Below the pieces are notes generated by a model, which was given only the letters and a program-made list of their open reading frames with translations, was not told the origin of the DNA and made no database searches. Below, piece after piece: positions 1 to 8,375 of a stretch of DNA of 64,000 nucleotides; the first letter of the stretch is position 1; each line of letters starts with the position of its first letter. Location: NCBI RefSeq assembly GCF_046054155.1, contig NZ_JBEQCT010000001.1, positions 434,001-498,000 on the forward strand. Direction: 5' to 3'. The position numbers and the translations under genes were made by a program. Source of the DNA: Celerinatantimonas yamalensis. Its GTDB lineage: Bacteria > Pseudomonadota > Gammaproteobacteria > Enterobacterales > Celerinatantimonadaceae.

Positions 1-3
1 GTC

Positions 4-1515
4 ATGACACTCATCCGCAAACAGGATGTGATCGACAGTATTGCCGATGCTTTACAGTTTATATCTTATTATCACCCCACTGATTTTGTACAAGCTATGA
101 GCAAAGCTTATGAAAAAGAGCAAAATCCTGCGGCCAAAGATGCCATTGCTCAGATACTCATTAACTCTCGTATGTCAGCTGAAGGGCATCGCCCGATTTG
201 CCAAGATACAGGAATCGTGACTGTATTTGTCAAAGTTGGTATGCAGGTTCAATGGGATTGTGATCAGCCATTGCAAGAGATGATCGATGAAGGTGTCGCC
301 AAAGCCTATCTAAACTTGGCTAATCCTTTGCGCCAATCGATTGTTGCAGATCCTGCGGGTGCGCGCACAAATACGCGTAATAATGCCCCTGCTGTTGTTC
401 ACACTGAATTAGTTCGCGGTGATAAAGTTACGGTTAGCATTGCGGCGAAGGGAGGTGGTTCAGAGAATAAATCCAAACTAGCTATGCTCAATCCTTCAGA
501 TGATATTGTGAAATGGGTTGAGAAAGTACTACCCACGATGGGCGCAGGTTGGTGTCCGCCTGGAATACTTGGCATTGGGATTGGTGGAACGGCTGAAAAG
601 GCAGCGGTTATGGCAAAAGAAGCGCTGATGGGGCATTGTGATATTCACGAGTTACAAGCGCGTGGGGCGACAACCACTGATGAGCAACTTCGCTTAGATA
701 TTTATGAGTGTGCTAATAAATCAGGTATTGGTGCGCAGGGGCTAGGTGGTTTGACCACTGTACTCGATGTTAAAGTGAAGTCATGCCCAACTCACGCAGC
801 ATCTAAACCAGTTGCTCTAATCCCTAACTGCGCTGCAACTCGTCATATCGATTTTACCCTTGATGGCAGCGGGCCGGCTCAATTTATCCCGCCTGATCTT
901 GATCTGTGGCCCGCCATTACCCAGAGTAATAGTGAAAGTACTAAACGAGTGGACTTAGATCAGATTACCAAAGAAGAGATCGCGTCTTGGCAAGTCGGTG
1001 ATACGTTGCTGCTTAATGGTAAAATATTAACGGGTCGCGATGCGGCACATAAACGCATTAAAGAGTTGCTCGATGCTGATCAACCTTTACCGGATGGTGT
1101 CGATTTTAATGGTCGATTTATCTACTATGTTGGCCCCGTTGATGCGGTGGGCGATGAAGCGGTTGGACCTGCAGGACCGACCACTTCGACCCGCATGGAT
1201 GGGTTTACTGATATGATGCTTGATAAAACAGGTTTGTTAGGGATGATTGGTAAAGCTGAACGTGGTCCTGAAACCGTTGAGTCAATTCGTCAACACCGGG
1301 CTGTCTATTTAATGGCAGTGGGGGGGGCGGCTTATTTGGTGGCTAAAGCAATCAAAAAATCACGAGTCGTAGCATTTGAAGATCTAGGTATGGAAGCTAT
1401 CTATGAATTTGAAGTGAAAGATATGCCCGTGACCGTTGCTGTCGATAGCTTAGGACAAAATGTTCATCAGCAAGGCCCTGCACTTTGGAAAGTAAAGATC
1501 GCTGAAATGTCTTAA
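4..1515 (+). CDS. fumA: Class I (iron-sulfur) fumarate hydratase
   Basis: The 503-residue product should catalyse the reversible hydration of fumarate to L-malate in the TCA cycle as an oxygen-sensitive [4Fe-4S] enzyme. Cys66 (HRPICQDTG), Cys184 (GWCPPG) and Cys276 (IPNCAATR) have nearly the same spacing (118 and 92 residues) as the three cluster ligands of E. coli FumA, so I assign them as ligands. The alpha part is followed by the Fe-S hydro-lyase beta domain from about residue 320 (WQVGDTLLLNGKI, GPAGPTTSTRMD). It is about 45 residues shorter than E. coli FumA/B, as in the shorter class I fumarases of Vibrio and Pseudomonas. The start lies 3 bp inside the window edge, but the N-terminus matches the family start. 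No upstream context is visible. A sister enzyme such as L(+)-tartrate dehydratase is less likely because both domains are fused. Confidence 0.93.
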   Translation: MTLIRKQDVIDSIADALQFISYYHPTDFVQAMSKAYEKEQNPAAKDAIAQILINSRMSAEGHRPICQDTGIVTVFVKVGMQVQWDCDQPLQEMIDEGVAKAYLNLANPLRQSIVADPAGARTNTRNNAPAVVHTELVRGDKVTVSIAAKGGGSENKSKLAMLNPSDDIVKWVEKVLPTMGAGWCPPGILGIGIGGTAEKAAVMAKEALMGHCDIHELQARGATTTDEQLRLDIYECANKSGIGAQGLGGLTTVLDVKVKSCPTHAASKPVALIPNCAATRHIDFTLDGSGPAQFIPPDLDLWPAITQSNSESTKRVDLDQITKEEIASWQVGDTLLLNGKILTGRDAAHKRIKELLDADQPLPDGVDFNGRFIYYVGPVDAVGDEAVGPAGPTTSTRMDGFTDMMLDKTGLLGMIGKAERGPETVESIRQHRAVYLMAVGGAAYLVAKAIKKSRVVAFEDLGMEAIYEFEVKDMPVTVAVDSLGQNVHQQGPALWKVKIAEMS

Positions 1516-1541
1516 TACAACACTCTAAGTTATAATGTTAC

Positions 1542-1567
1542 AAAAAGGGGCATTAAAGCTCCTTTTT
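1542..1567 (+). terminator. Rho-independent terminator after the fumarase gene
   Basis: A-rich stem AAAAAGGGGC, loop ATTAAA and GCTCCTTTTT form a hairpin running into a T-tract 27 bp after the fumarase stop codon. Confidence 0.75.
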
Positions 1568-1697
1568 TATGTCGATAGAGATGGCAGATGCTGTTATCAA
1601 AAGGTTTCTTGAATAGTGCCGAATCATTGAATAGTGGTGGCATTTTATTGATCGCGTTATAAAATGTGCCTCAATCGTTACAAAATGGATTAATTTC

Positions 1698-2333
1698 ATG
1701 ATCAAGGCGCTTTTTACTCAATTATACATTGCGATGTTAAGCGTGTTCGCCGTGATAGCCCTCAGTGGTTGTGTATCAAACGATACAGCTGTGCTTACTA
1801 ATGCTCAAGATGTTCACCTGCTCCCTAAAACTAAAATGGCCAATTCTGATTGGCATCCACAAACGCTGATGGTGAGCCGAGATACACGTTATCCATTGAT
1901 TGTAGGAAGCTTAATGCGTTTTTCACCTGCCATGTTAAAAGGGACTGCTGAGTTTAAAGGTGCGTTAAAGCAGAACTACCATTGGTTGACCCAGGAACTG
2001 GCGTCGCTACTTAATTACCGAGGTTTTGTCATTCACTCGTCCAATAATGCAACGCTTTGGTTTGCTGCCGCTTTGTATCATCCCCCTTTGCAGCATAATA
2101 CCGACTCATTGGAAAAAATATATCAGGCCAATTCACAGCCGGTAACGCAACGTCAATCGCTCTCTATTTTACTGCGAATTTACCGTCGTGGTGCATATGT
2201 ACCTTTGTGGCAAGGGGCTGTAGACAATTATGCAACGCGTTTGCCTGATGGCCAAATTAAGATTGATCCAGTGCGGGCGCGTCAGGATCTCATTCGGTTA
2301 CTCAGAACGATCCCCATGAAAGTGGCTAATTAA
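1698..2333 (+). CDS. Hypothetical lipoprotein
   Basis: This 211-residue protein has a lipoprotein signal peptide: a short basic start, a hydrophobic stretch at residues 9-23 and a lipobox LSGC ending at Cys25. It should be acylated and membrane-anchored, facing the periplasm. The mature part has mixed alpha/beta composition with no repeats or membrane segments. Short motifs such as FSPAMLKGTAEFKGALKQNY and LRIYRRGAYVPLWQG hint at a DUF4136-like envelope lipoprotein, but this is not a firm assignment. The gene stands alone, 182 bp after the fumarase gene and 365 bp before a chemoreceptor gene. A GGA lies about 8 bases before the ATG. Function is unknown. Confidence 0.75.
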   Translation: MIKALFTQLYIAMLSVFAVIALSGCVSNDTAVLTNAQDVHLLPKTKMANSDWHPQTLMVSRDTRYPLIVGSLMRFSPAMLKGTAEFKGALKQNYHWLTQELASLLNYRGFVIHSSNNATLWFAAALYHPPLQHNTDSLEKIYQANSQPVTQRQSLSILLRIYRRGAYVPLWQGAVDNYATRLPDGQIKIDPVRARQDLIRLLRTIPMKVAN

Positions 2334-2360
2334 GTGAAGTCGATCTAATATTTTTTAGAT

Positions 2361-2393
2361 AAAAAAAACCCAGCGACTGCGACGTGCTGGGTT
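2361..2393 (-). terminator. Terminator-like hairpin facing the minus strand in a 365-bp gap
   Basis: AACCCAGC (2367-2374) pairs with GCTGGGTT (2386-2393). Eight consecutive A bases lie to its left, which become a U-run when transcribed leftwards. On the plus strand no T-run follows, so it suits minus-strand transcription, yet no minus-strand gene lies within reach on its right. The rest of the 2334-2698 gap shows no gene. Confidence 0.5.
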
Positions 2394-2698
2394 AAGGACT
2401 GTGTTTAATTGCTTGGCATAATATATGACCGCTCCTATTTTAATAAGTTCACCACCACTGTAAAAAATCTGAAGTAATTTAAAATTGATCAATGTGCTAG
2501 TTTGATGACGATATACCCGTTTTTTTAGCCCATGTGCTCTAGTCAAAAATCGTAACTCATCGAAACTGTTTGAATTTTATTCGATATCTATATTAATTAT
2601 TTATTCATCCCTTTTTTGTTCCTTCCGGCGTTGCCAATCATTGCTAATAAGTTCACATTAAATTCATTAATCAATCAATAACAGTTCATGGAGAGATA

Positions 2699-4597
2699 AT
2701 GAGCTTAGGGAAACATTTATCATTACGGGTTAAGCTTTCAATTGCCGCAGCGGTAGCGATCTTGGTCGGTAGTATCGCACTTATGGGGATGTCCTTTCAT
2801 AGTGCCTTGAAACAGCGTGAGTATATGCTCAATCAGCAATTAGTGTCGCTTTCTGCTAATTACAACCATTATATGGTTGACTGGATTGATAGCCGCAGTC
2901 GAGCGTTAATGGCGATTCCTTCTCACATCGATGCTGATCATCTCATTGCGACTCTTCAACAAACTCGTGATAGTGGTGGTTTTGACAATGTGTTTATTGC
3001 TTATGCAGATGGGTCACAGCACAATGCAGGGCAAGTGACACTAGCTAGTGATAACCATGACCCACGTGCTTGGGGTTGGTACAAAGGCGCCAACGCTCAG
3101 CCTGGACAACTGTTTATGGACAATCCAAGTGTTGCTTCAGCTACAGGTGCAAATGTGGTGTCATTTGGATTAACCAAACAGGTCAATGGGCAACAAGTCG
3201 CATTTGGTGCGGATATGAGCATAAGCAAAATTATTCGTTTATTAAAAAGCACCGATCTGCCGGGCCAAGGGTTCATGGTCATTGCCAATCAGCAGGGCAA
3301 CATCTTTGCTTACCATGATACTCAGCGCTTGAATCATCCTCTTAGTCAATTAGCTAAGCAGTTAACCGCTAACAAATTACATGAGCTAGCCTCGCAGAAA
3401 AAAATGGTAACACTCTCCATCGCAGGGCAGCCCAGCTATCTATTTGTCACACCTATCGCATCCAGTCAACTCTATACGGTGATTGCGATTAATCAGCATT
3501 CTATTTTAAGTTCTTTGTATTCTTCGCTTTGGGCCCAATTTGGTGTGATGATGTTGATCGTTATCGCCTGTATTCTGTTATTTAACATTTATAGTTTCCA
3601 TTTGTTTAAAGCACTCTCTTCTGTATCGTATGCTCTGGCTAAGATTACCAAGGGAAATGGTGACTTGACTCAGCGTATTCCGGTTAAGAATCATGATGAA
3701 GTAGGTACTTTAGCAGATAACTTTAATCGTTTTATTGGATCTATGCAGATACTTATCAGTGAACTTCATATGCAAATTGAAACGCTGCGAGAAGATTCAA
3801 TTTCAGCTAAGGAGCAAGCCGACCAAACAGCTCTGCGAATTAATGATCAACAAAGTGGCATCACCTCGGTGGCAACCGCGATTGAAGAGATGGCGTCGGC
3901 AACAGCCGAAATTGCCGCTAATTCTCAACATACGCTAGAGGTGGTTAATGAGACATCGGAGACTGCCCAGCAAGGTAGTCATTTGGTTGAAAGCAATCGC
4001 CAGTCAATTGAGCAATTGGCCGAGTCTGTTGAACAAACATCGCAAGTGATTAGTGAACTACACAGCCATACCCAAAGTATTAGTGATATTTTAACAGCTA
4101 TTCAAACGATTGCTGAACAAACCAACTTACTTGCATTAAATGCTGCGATCGAAGCGGCAAGAGCTGGTGAACAAGGGCGCGGTTTTGCTGTCGTTGCTGA
4201 TGAAGTTCGAAATTTATCACAGCGTACCCACCATTCGACCGAACAGATACGCGATACGATTACCACATTACTGACTTTGACCGATCGTGCTGTAGCGATT
4301 ATGCAGAAGAGCTATCAGAGTTCACAGCAAACTGTTGGCGAGGTTGGGCAGGTTATCTATTCGTTTGCACAAATTGAGACAGCGGTTCACTCAATTAGTG
4401 AGATGAATGCACAAATTGCCACCGCAGCTGAAGAGCAGTCTCAAGTCACACATGAGGTCACCGAAAATAGTACGCAAATTAAAGATTTGACCGATGAACT
4501 GGCTCAAGATGCGAGGGAATCACAAGATTTCTTATTGCACTTAGCCGAACATGCGGATCAGCTATATAGCAAAATTGAGCATTATAAGGTGAATTAG
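2699..4597 (+). CDS. Methyl-accepting chemotaxis protein with a Cache sensor domain
   Basis: A 632-residue transmembrane chemoreceptor. TM1 is at about residues 11-31, a periplasmic sensor at 35-278 and TM2 at 280-300. A HAMP linker follows at 301-350 and a long signalling coiled coil runs to the C-terminus. The signalling tip carries the hallmark AEQTNLLALNAAIEAARAG and GRGFAVVADEVRNLSQRT stretch that contacts CheA and CheW. DPRAWGWY at 121-128 resembles the DPRxRPWY motif of dCache domains, so the ligand may be a small molecule such as an amino or organic acid; which one cannot be read from sequence. GGAGAG lies just before the ATG. It is monocistronic. A second receptor of the same architecture lies at 23709-25781. 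Confidence 0.93.
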   Translation: MSLGKHLSLRVKLSIAAAVAILVGSIALMGMSFHSALKQREYMLNQQLVSLSANYNHYMVDWIDSRSRALMAIPSHIDADHLIATLQQTRDSGGFDNVFIAYADGSQHNAGQVTLASDNHDPRAWGWYKGANAQPGQLFMDNPSVASATGANVVSFGLTKQVNGQQVAFGADMSISKIIRLLKSTDLPGQGFMVIANQQGNIFAYHDTQRLNHPLSQLAKQLTANKLHELASQKKMVTLSIAGQPSYLFVTPIASSQLYTVIAINQHSILSSLYSSLWAQFGVMMLIVIACILLFNIYSFHLFKALSSVSYALAKITKGNGDLTQRIPVKNHDEVGTLADNFNRFIGSMQILISELHMQIETLREDSISAKEQADQTALRINDQQSGITSVATAIEEMASATAEIAANSQHTLEVVNETSETAQQGSHLVESNRQSIEQLAESVEQTSQVISELHSHTQSISDILTAIQTIAEQTNLLALNAAIEAARAGEQGRGFAVVADEVRNLSQRTHHSTEQIRDTITTLLTLTDRAVAIMQKSYQSSQQTVGEVGQVIYSFAQIETAVHSISEMNAQIATAAEEQSQVTHEVTENSTQIKDLTDELAQDARESQDFLLHLAEHADQLYSKIEHYKVN

Positions 4598-4598
4598 T

Positions 4599-4629
4599 TA
4601 AAACATGTGTCAATCAATTGGCACATGTT
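4599..4629 (-). terminator. Terminator downstream of hexR
   Basis: A long palindrome, AACATGTG...CACATGTT with an inner CAAT/ATTG extension, is followed by a U-run (TTTT) when read on the minus strand. It lies between the convergent chemoreceptor and hexR ends. Confidence 0.65.
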
Positions 4630-4685
4630 CCGAGTGTGTAAAAAACATCCAATATAATCGTTGATTCACGAGATGAACATTACAA

Positions 4686-5531
4686 TTATGACTGTTCAAT
4701 TCGTGAGTCGCGTAATGTTTTTTTCACTTTTTTTAAATTTTCGCGAAAACGATCACCTCGGCGTAATGTGAATCCTGTCGCGAGCACATCAATTAACGTC
4801 ATTTGAGCTAAGCGAGATGCCATTGGCATATAGACATCAGTATCTTCAGGCACATCCATTGCGACTAACAAATGACAACATTCGGCCAACGGTGAGTGTT
4901 TTGATGTAATTGCGATCACTGTCGCACCGTTTTCACGGGCCAGTTTGGCAATATCAACAAGCTCTTTTGTGCGTCCAGTATGTGAAATCAGCACTACGAC
5001 ATCATCTTCTGTACTTAAAATACAGCTCATGCGCATCATCACTACATCGTTCGAGCAAGAGACAGGAACATTAAAGCGAAAAAATTTATTGAGTGCATCT
5101 TGGGCAACCGCTGCCGATGCTCCAAGGCCGCAAAAAGTAATCCGCTTAGCTTGCGTAAGTAAATCGACGGCACGGTTAATGATGTTTGCATCCAAACTGT
5201 TTTTGGCAGCTTCCAAGCAGGCAATAGACGATTCAAAAATTTTGGCCGTATAGGCCTCTGGACCATCATCTTCATCAACATGGCGGTTCACATAGGGTGT
5301 ACCATTGGCCAAACTTTGAGCCAGGTGAAGTTTAAAATCAGGGAATCCCTTAGTATCTAGTCTGCGACAAAACCGATTAACAGTTGGCTCACTGACATCT
5401 GCCATTTTTGCCAATGTGGCAATGCTCGAATGAATTGCTGTTTGTGGCGAGGCAATGATGACCTCGGCAACTTTTCGTTCGGATTTGCTAAATGAATCAA
5501 TATTTTTGGTGATCTTTTCGAGCGTGTTCAT
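4686..5531 (-). CDS. hexR: HexR, RpiR-family transcriptional regulator of central carbon metabolism
   Basis: The 281-residue protein has an N-terminal RpiR helix-turn-helix at about residues 1-77 (FSKSERKVAEVI, SEPTVNRFCRRL) and a C-terminal SIS sugar-phosphate domain at about 125-255 (FCGLGASAAVAQDA, ISHTGRTKELVDIA). It matches HexR closely through FPDFKLHLAQSLANGTPYVN and MSRLAQ-type segments. HexR senses 2-keto-3-deoxy-6-phosphogluconate and controls Entner-Doudoroff and glycolytic genes. The reading frame is open 40 codons further upstream, but family alignment places the start at MNTLEKI (5531), which has only a weak ribosome site. It is divergent from glk, a classic HexR target, and kdgK lies elsewhere in the window. 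Confidence 0.93.
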   Translation of the reverse strand: MNTLEKITKNIDSFSKSERKVAEVIIASPQTAIHSSIATLAKMADVSEPTVNRFCRRLDTKGFPDFKLHLAQSLANGTPYVNRHVDEDDGPEAYTAKIFESSIACLEAAKNSLDANIINRAVDLLTQAKRITFCGLGASAAVAQDALNKFFRFNVPVSCSNDVVMMRMSCILSTEDDVVVLISHTGRTKELVDIAKLARENGATVIAITSKHSPLAECCHLLVAMDVPEDTDVYMPMASRLAQMTLIDVLATGFTLRRGDRFRENLKKVKKTLRDSRIEQS

Positions 5532-5807
5532 AAAATTCTGTCTAAATGTTGTTGTCGTTTTAAGTAAAATATCCAGAGCAAATAGTGAGCATTGAATACC
5601 ATGAGTCATCATGACGAGCGGGGTGTTATGATGATAACTAGTTTCCATCATCCTACTTCTGACTGTAAGATCTTTTCATATAGCTCGGTAGTGCTGACTA
5701 TCTACGATATGGGAGATAAAAACACCATCAAACATCCTTATAGTAGATGTTTTAAAGGGAATTTAGTATGACTTAAATCTAAATTTCTCTATTTTGTTTT
5801 ATTTTTC

Positions 5808-5822
5808 CGTAATTTTATAACG
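5808..5822. promoter_or_regulatory. Candidate HexR operator between hexR and glk
   Basis: CGTAATTTTATAACG is an imperfect palindrome (5 of 6 bases per arm) similar to the TGTAAT-N3-ATTACA type HexR box. It lies in the 384-bp region between the divergent hexR and glk starts, nearer glk. The rest of that gap shows no gene. Confidence 0.4.
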
Positions 5823-5915
5823 AAAGTTCTTAACATAGATATAGTTGTTTGAGCTTTATCTCAATGAGTGTAATGTCTAAAATTAGCAGATTAAGAATTG
5901 ATGGAGGGTTTAACA

Positions 5916-6884
5916 ATGACTAAAACTGGCCTTATCGCCGATGTTGGAGGTACCAATATTCGATTGGCATTGGTGGAACATCAAACTGGCGCGATACAAT
6001 ACATTCAAAAGTATCGATGCAGCGAATTTCCTAGTATAGAAGATGCTGTTCGTACTTATCTTGATGATATTAATGAAGCTCCGCAAGAAGCTTGTTTTGC
6101 GATTGCCTGCCCAACCAGCAATGACTGGATTAGTATGACTAATCACAGCTGGGCATTTTCACGCAGTGAAACTCAGCGTAATTTGGAACTGAATAATTTT
6201 TGGGTAATCAATGATTTTACCGCAAATTCGATGAGTTTACCGACCTTGACTGAGGCACAAAAAATCCAAATTGGGGGGAGCGATGTTGATCCATTGGCAC
6301 CCATCACGATTTATGGGCCTGGAACCGGATTAGGGGTTGCACATCTTATTCAGCAAGAAGGCCGTTATATTCCGATTGCCTGTGAAGGTGGGCATGCTGA
6401 TTTTGCACCAATCTCTGAACTCGAAGTGGAATTGCTTTCTTTTCTAAAGGGGCGATTTGGTCGAGTATCCAATGAGCGGATTTTGTCAGGTCCCGGACTG
6501 GTGAATATTTATGAAGCGCTATGCCATATCCATCAAAAACCAGCGCAGCAATATCAACCCGCAGACGTTTCTGCAAAAGGGCTTAGCGGTGAGGACTCTA
6601 TCTGTCGTCAGGCGTTGTCAATGTTTTGCCAAATGATGGGAAGTTTCGGCGGTAACTTAGCTTTAATGCTTGGTGCTTTTGGCGGGGTTTATATCGCGGG
6701 TGGGGTTGTTGGCAATTTTGTGGATTATTTCTTAGCAAGTGATTTTCGCAATCGATTTGAAGAAAAAGGGCGTTTTAGTCGCTATTGCAGCCAGATCCCT
6801 GTTTATTTGATTACCGCTGAGCAACCGGGTCTACAAGGTGCTGCGGCGTATTTACGCCAAGAACTTGGTTACCAATTAGGCTAA
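5916..6884 (+). CDS. glk: Glucokinase
   Basis: The 322-residue enzyme phosphorylates glucose to glucose-6-phosphate with ATP in the cytoplasm. The N-terminal phosphate-binding motif IADVGGTNIRLAL, the active-site region FWVINDFTANS, the second nucleotide motif YGPGTGLGVAHLI and the EGGHADFAP stretch are those of the proteobacterial Glk family. Length equals E. coli Glk (321). The frame is open from 5898, but GGAGGG at 5903-5908 sits 7 bases before the ATG at 5916, which also matches the family N-terminus. It is divergent from hexR with a candidate HexR site between them, so induction through HexR is likely. Confidence 0.95.
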   Translation: MTKTGLIADVGGTNIRLALVEHQTGAIQYIQKYRCSEFPSIEDAVRTYLDDINEAPQEACFAIACPTSNDWISMTNHSWAFSRSETQRNLELNNFWVINDFTANSMSLPTLTEAQKIQIGGSDVDPLAPITIYGPGTGLGVAHLIQQEGRYIPIACEGGHADFAPISELEVELLSFLKGRFGRVSNERILSGPGLVNIYEALCHIHQKPAQQYQPADVSAKGLSGEDSICRQALSMFCQMMGSFGGNLALMLGAFGGVYIAGGVVGNFVDYFLASDFRNRFEEKGRFSRYCSQIPVYLITAEQPGLQGAAAYLRQELGYQLG

Positions 6885-6949
6885 TAGAGCGTATAACGAG
6901 TTGATTTGGTGGATTAGTCGCCAATCAGCTCATAGAAGTAAAAAAAGGG

Positions 6950-6978
6950 TTGAAAGGTAAAGCATGATTCCATACCAT
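6950..6978 (+). promoter_or_regulatory. Promoter for the serine tRNA pair
   Basis: TTGAAA (6950-6955), a 17-bp spacer and TACCAT (6973-6978) are followed by a GC-rich stretch (ACGCCTCGCCC). That layout is typical of stable-RNA promoters under stringent control. It lies 25 bp before the first tRNA. Confidence 0.55.
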
Positions 6979-7003
6979 ACGCCTCGCCCTTTAAGGCATT
7001 AGT

Positions 7004-7091
7004 GGTGACGTGTCCGAGTGGCTGAAGGAGCACGCCTGGAAAGTGTGTATACGGCAACGTATCGAGAGTTCGAATCTCTCCGTCACCGCCA
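7004..7091 (+). tRNA. tRNA-Ser(GGA)
   Basis: An 88-nt gene folds as a class II tRNA. The acceptor GGTGACG pairs with CGTCACC, the anticodon loop CTGGAAA gives GGA, the variable arm is long (GTATACGGCAACGTATC) and the T-loop is GTTCGAATC. Discriminator G and CCA are encoded. It reads UCC and UCU codons. Confidence 0.97.
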
Positions 7092-7104
7092 CTTAAAAAA
7101 TTAT

Positions 7105-7197
7105 GGTGAGATGGCCGAGCGGCTGAAGGCGCTCCCCTGCTAAGGGAGTATAGGGTTTATAGCCCTATCGAGGGTTCGAATCCCTCTCTCACCGCCA
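7105..7197 (+). tRNA. tRNA-Ser(GCT)
   Basis: A 93-nt class II tRNA begins 13 bp after the first one. The acceptor GGTGAGA pairs with TCTCACC, the anticodon loop CTGCTAA gives GCT, and it has a long variable arm, a GTTCGAATC T-loop and an encoded CCA. It reads AGC and AGU codons and is probably cotranscribed with the preceding tRNA. Confidence 0.97.
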
Positions 7198-7916
7198 TCT
7201 TTAATCTAAATATGGCCTTGCTAGGTCTTTCTTCTATGTACATCATTAGATGTAAGTTATTAATTGTTTAATTTGGCTTATGTCGTCACATGGTTCCTGA
7301 TGATAAAGACGGGCTCTGAATTTAGTCCGATAACATCAAACGTTCACATTGAGATAGCGCTAGAGAGTACTGGAATGAATACAGATTGTCGCGTTTCAGA
7401 TCATCTCAATTGAAAACGACTTTTTCGACTCGATTAGAGCGATAGCGATGCGCTCTTAGGGCATGCTAATCAACACAGCGTTGGGATGAGCTTGGCTTGT
7501 GAGCATCCCCAGCTTTCGACCTTGTCTTCGTTGTGTTTAACTCGTTGCAATGAAACGAAATACTCCCTCATTGAACGGAATGAATTACGTCTGAGCAATC
7601 TGCGAAGAGGGATCTAACTATTTCAAAATAATTGTCTTAAAAAATTTAGCGCTCCTACTCGATTAAGAGAACTATTTATTTGTGACTATTCACAATTTTT
7701 GAATCGGATTATGATCTCTCGTTGTTTAACATATAAGATTTAAATTCACGCGTAGCGCGTGTCATTGTCATCGTTAAGGCCAATTTAGTGGTTTTGTCTG
7801 ATGATGCTAAAATATTTAGAGAAATATTTTTTCAAGCTTTGTGAGTTCTTTTTAATCGATTAAAAAATGCTTCAAGCTTGTAACGTGGTCGAGGAAGTAA
7901 ATCAAAAGGATATTTT
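7198..7916. other. 719-bp region without a recognisable gene
   Basis: No convincing coding sequence is present on either strand. It holds two palindromes: AGAGCG/CGCTCT at 7436-7456 and the exact CACGCG-TAG-CGCGTG at 7747-7761. A stretch at about 7460-7617 stays open on the plus strand (ending in LRRGI then a stop) without a plausible start, and may be a decayed gene or repeat. AT content rises towards the next gene. Confidence 0.5.
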
Positions 7917-8375
7917 ATGCGAGTCGATTGGATTGACGCACGCTATTTAGATGACGCAGCTAAGCTATTGTTATTACTCCATCCCAGTTATTCAATAGAG
8001 GGATTAACGAGTCAACTAGAAATGCAGCAGTTGAGCCGTCAATACAAATTAATTGGTGTTTTTAAAGAAGATGAACTTGTTGGCGTAGCTGGGTTTGTCG
8101 AAGGGTTGACGTTTGCGTGGGGGCGAAATTTACTCATCGAAGATTTTGTGATTGCACCACCATGGCGTTATACCGGAATGGCCGAACAGTTAATCGCTTG
8201 GTTGCGTCATTATGGATTACAACTGGGCTGTAAAGAGATCCATGTGAACAGCGGAGTACAAGACTTTTTCGTCCACAAGTTTTACTTGCAGGAAGGATTT
8301 CGTATATCGAGCCACCACTTCAGCTTACAACTACAAGCTGATGCAGCGGCTCATGTCGCACGCTCTAATTCATAG
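7917..8375 (+). CDS. GNAT-family N-acetyltransferase
   Basis: A 152-residue cytoplasmic protein with the GNAT fold, expected to move an acetyl group from acetyl-CoA to an unknown amine. The central beta strand and acetyl-CoA loop are visible as LLIEDFVIAPPWRYTGMAEQLIAWL (about residues 73-98), a variant of the R/Q-x-x-G-x-G/A motif. The usual late FYxxxGF element appears as FVHKFYLQEGFR near residue 118-130. AAAAGGA lies 6 bases before the ATG. It ends convergently with, and overlaps by 11 bp, the gene on the opposite strand. The substrate cannot be inferred. Confidence 0.82.
   Translation: MRVDWIDARYLDDAAKLLLLLHPSYSIEGLTSQLEMQQLSRQYKLIGVFKEDELVGVAGFVEGLTFAWGRNLLIEDFVIAPPWRYTGMAEQLIAWLRHYGLQLGCKEIHVNSGVQDFFVHKFYLQEGFRISSHHFSLQLQADAAAHVARSNS

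Noticed and set aside
2355..2546. 63-codon minus-strand frame next to the orphan terminator
   Set aside because: It runs through the hairpin and its A-run, has protein-unlike composition and no ribosome site; a noncoding RNA is a better idea.
5529..5651. 40-residue N-terminal extension of HexR
   Set aside because: The family N-terminus aligns at MNTLEKI and the extension would fill the divergent promoter region.
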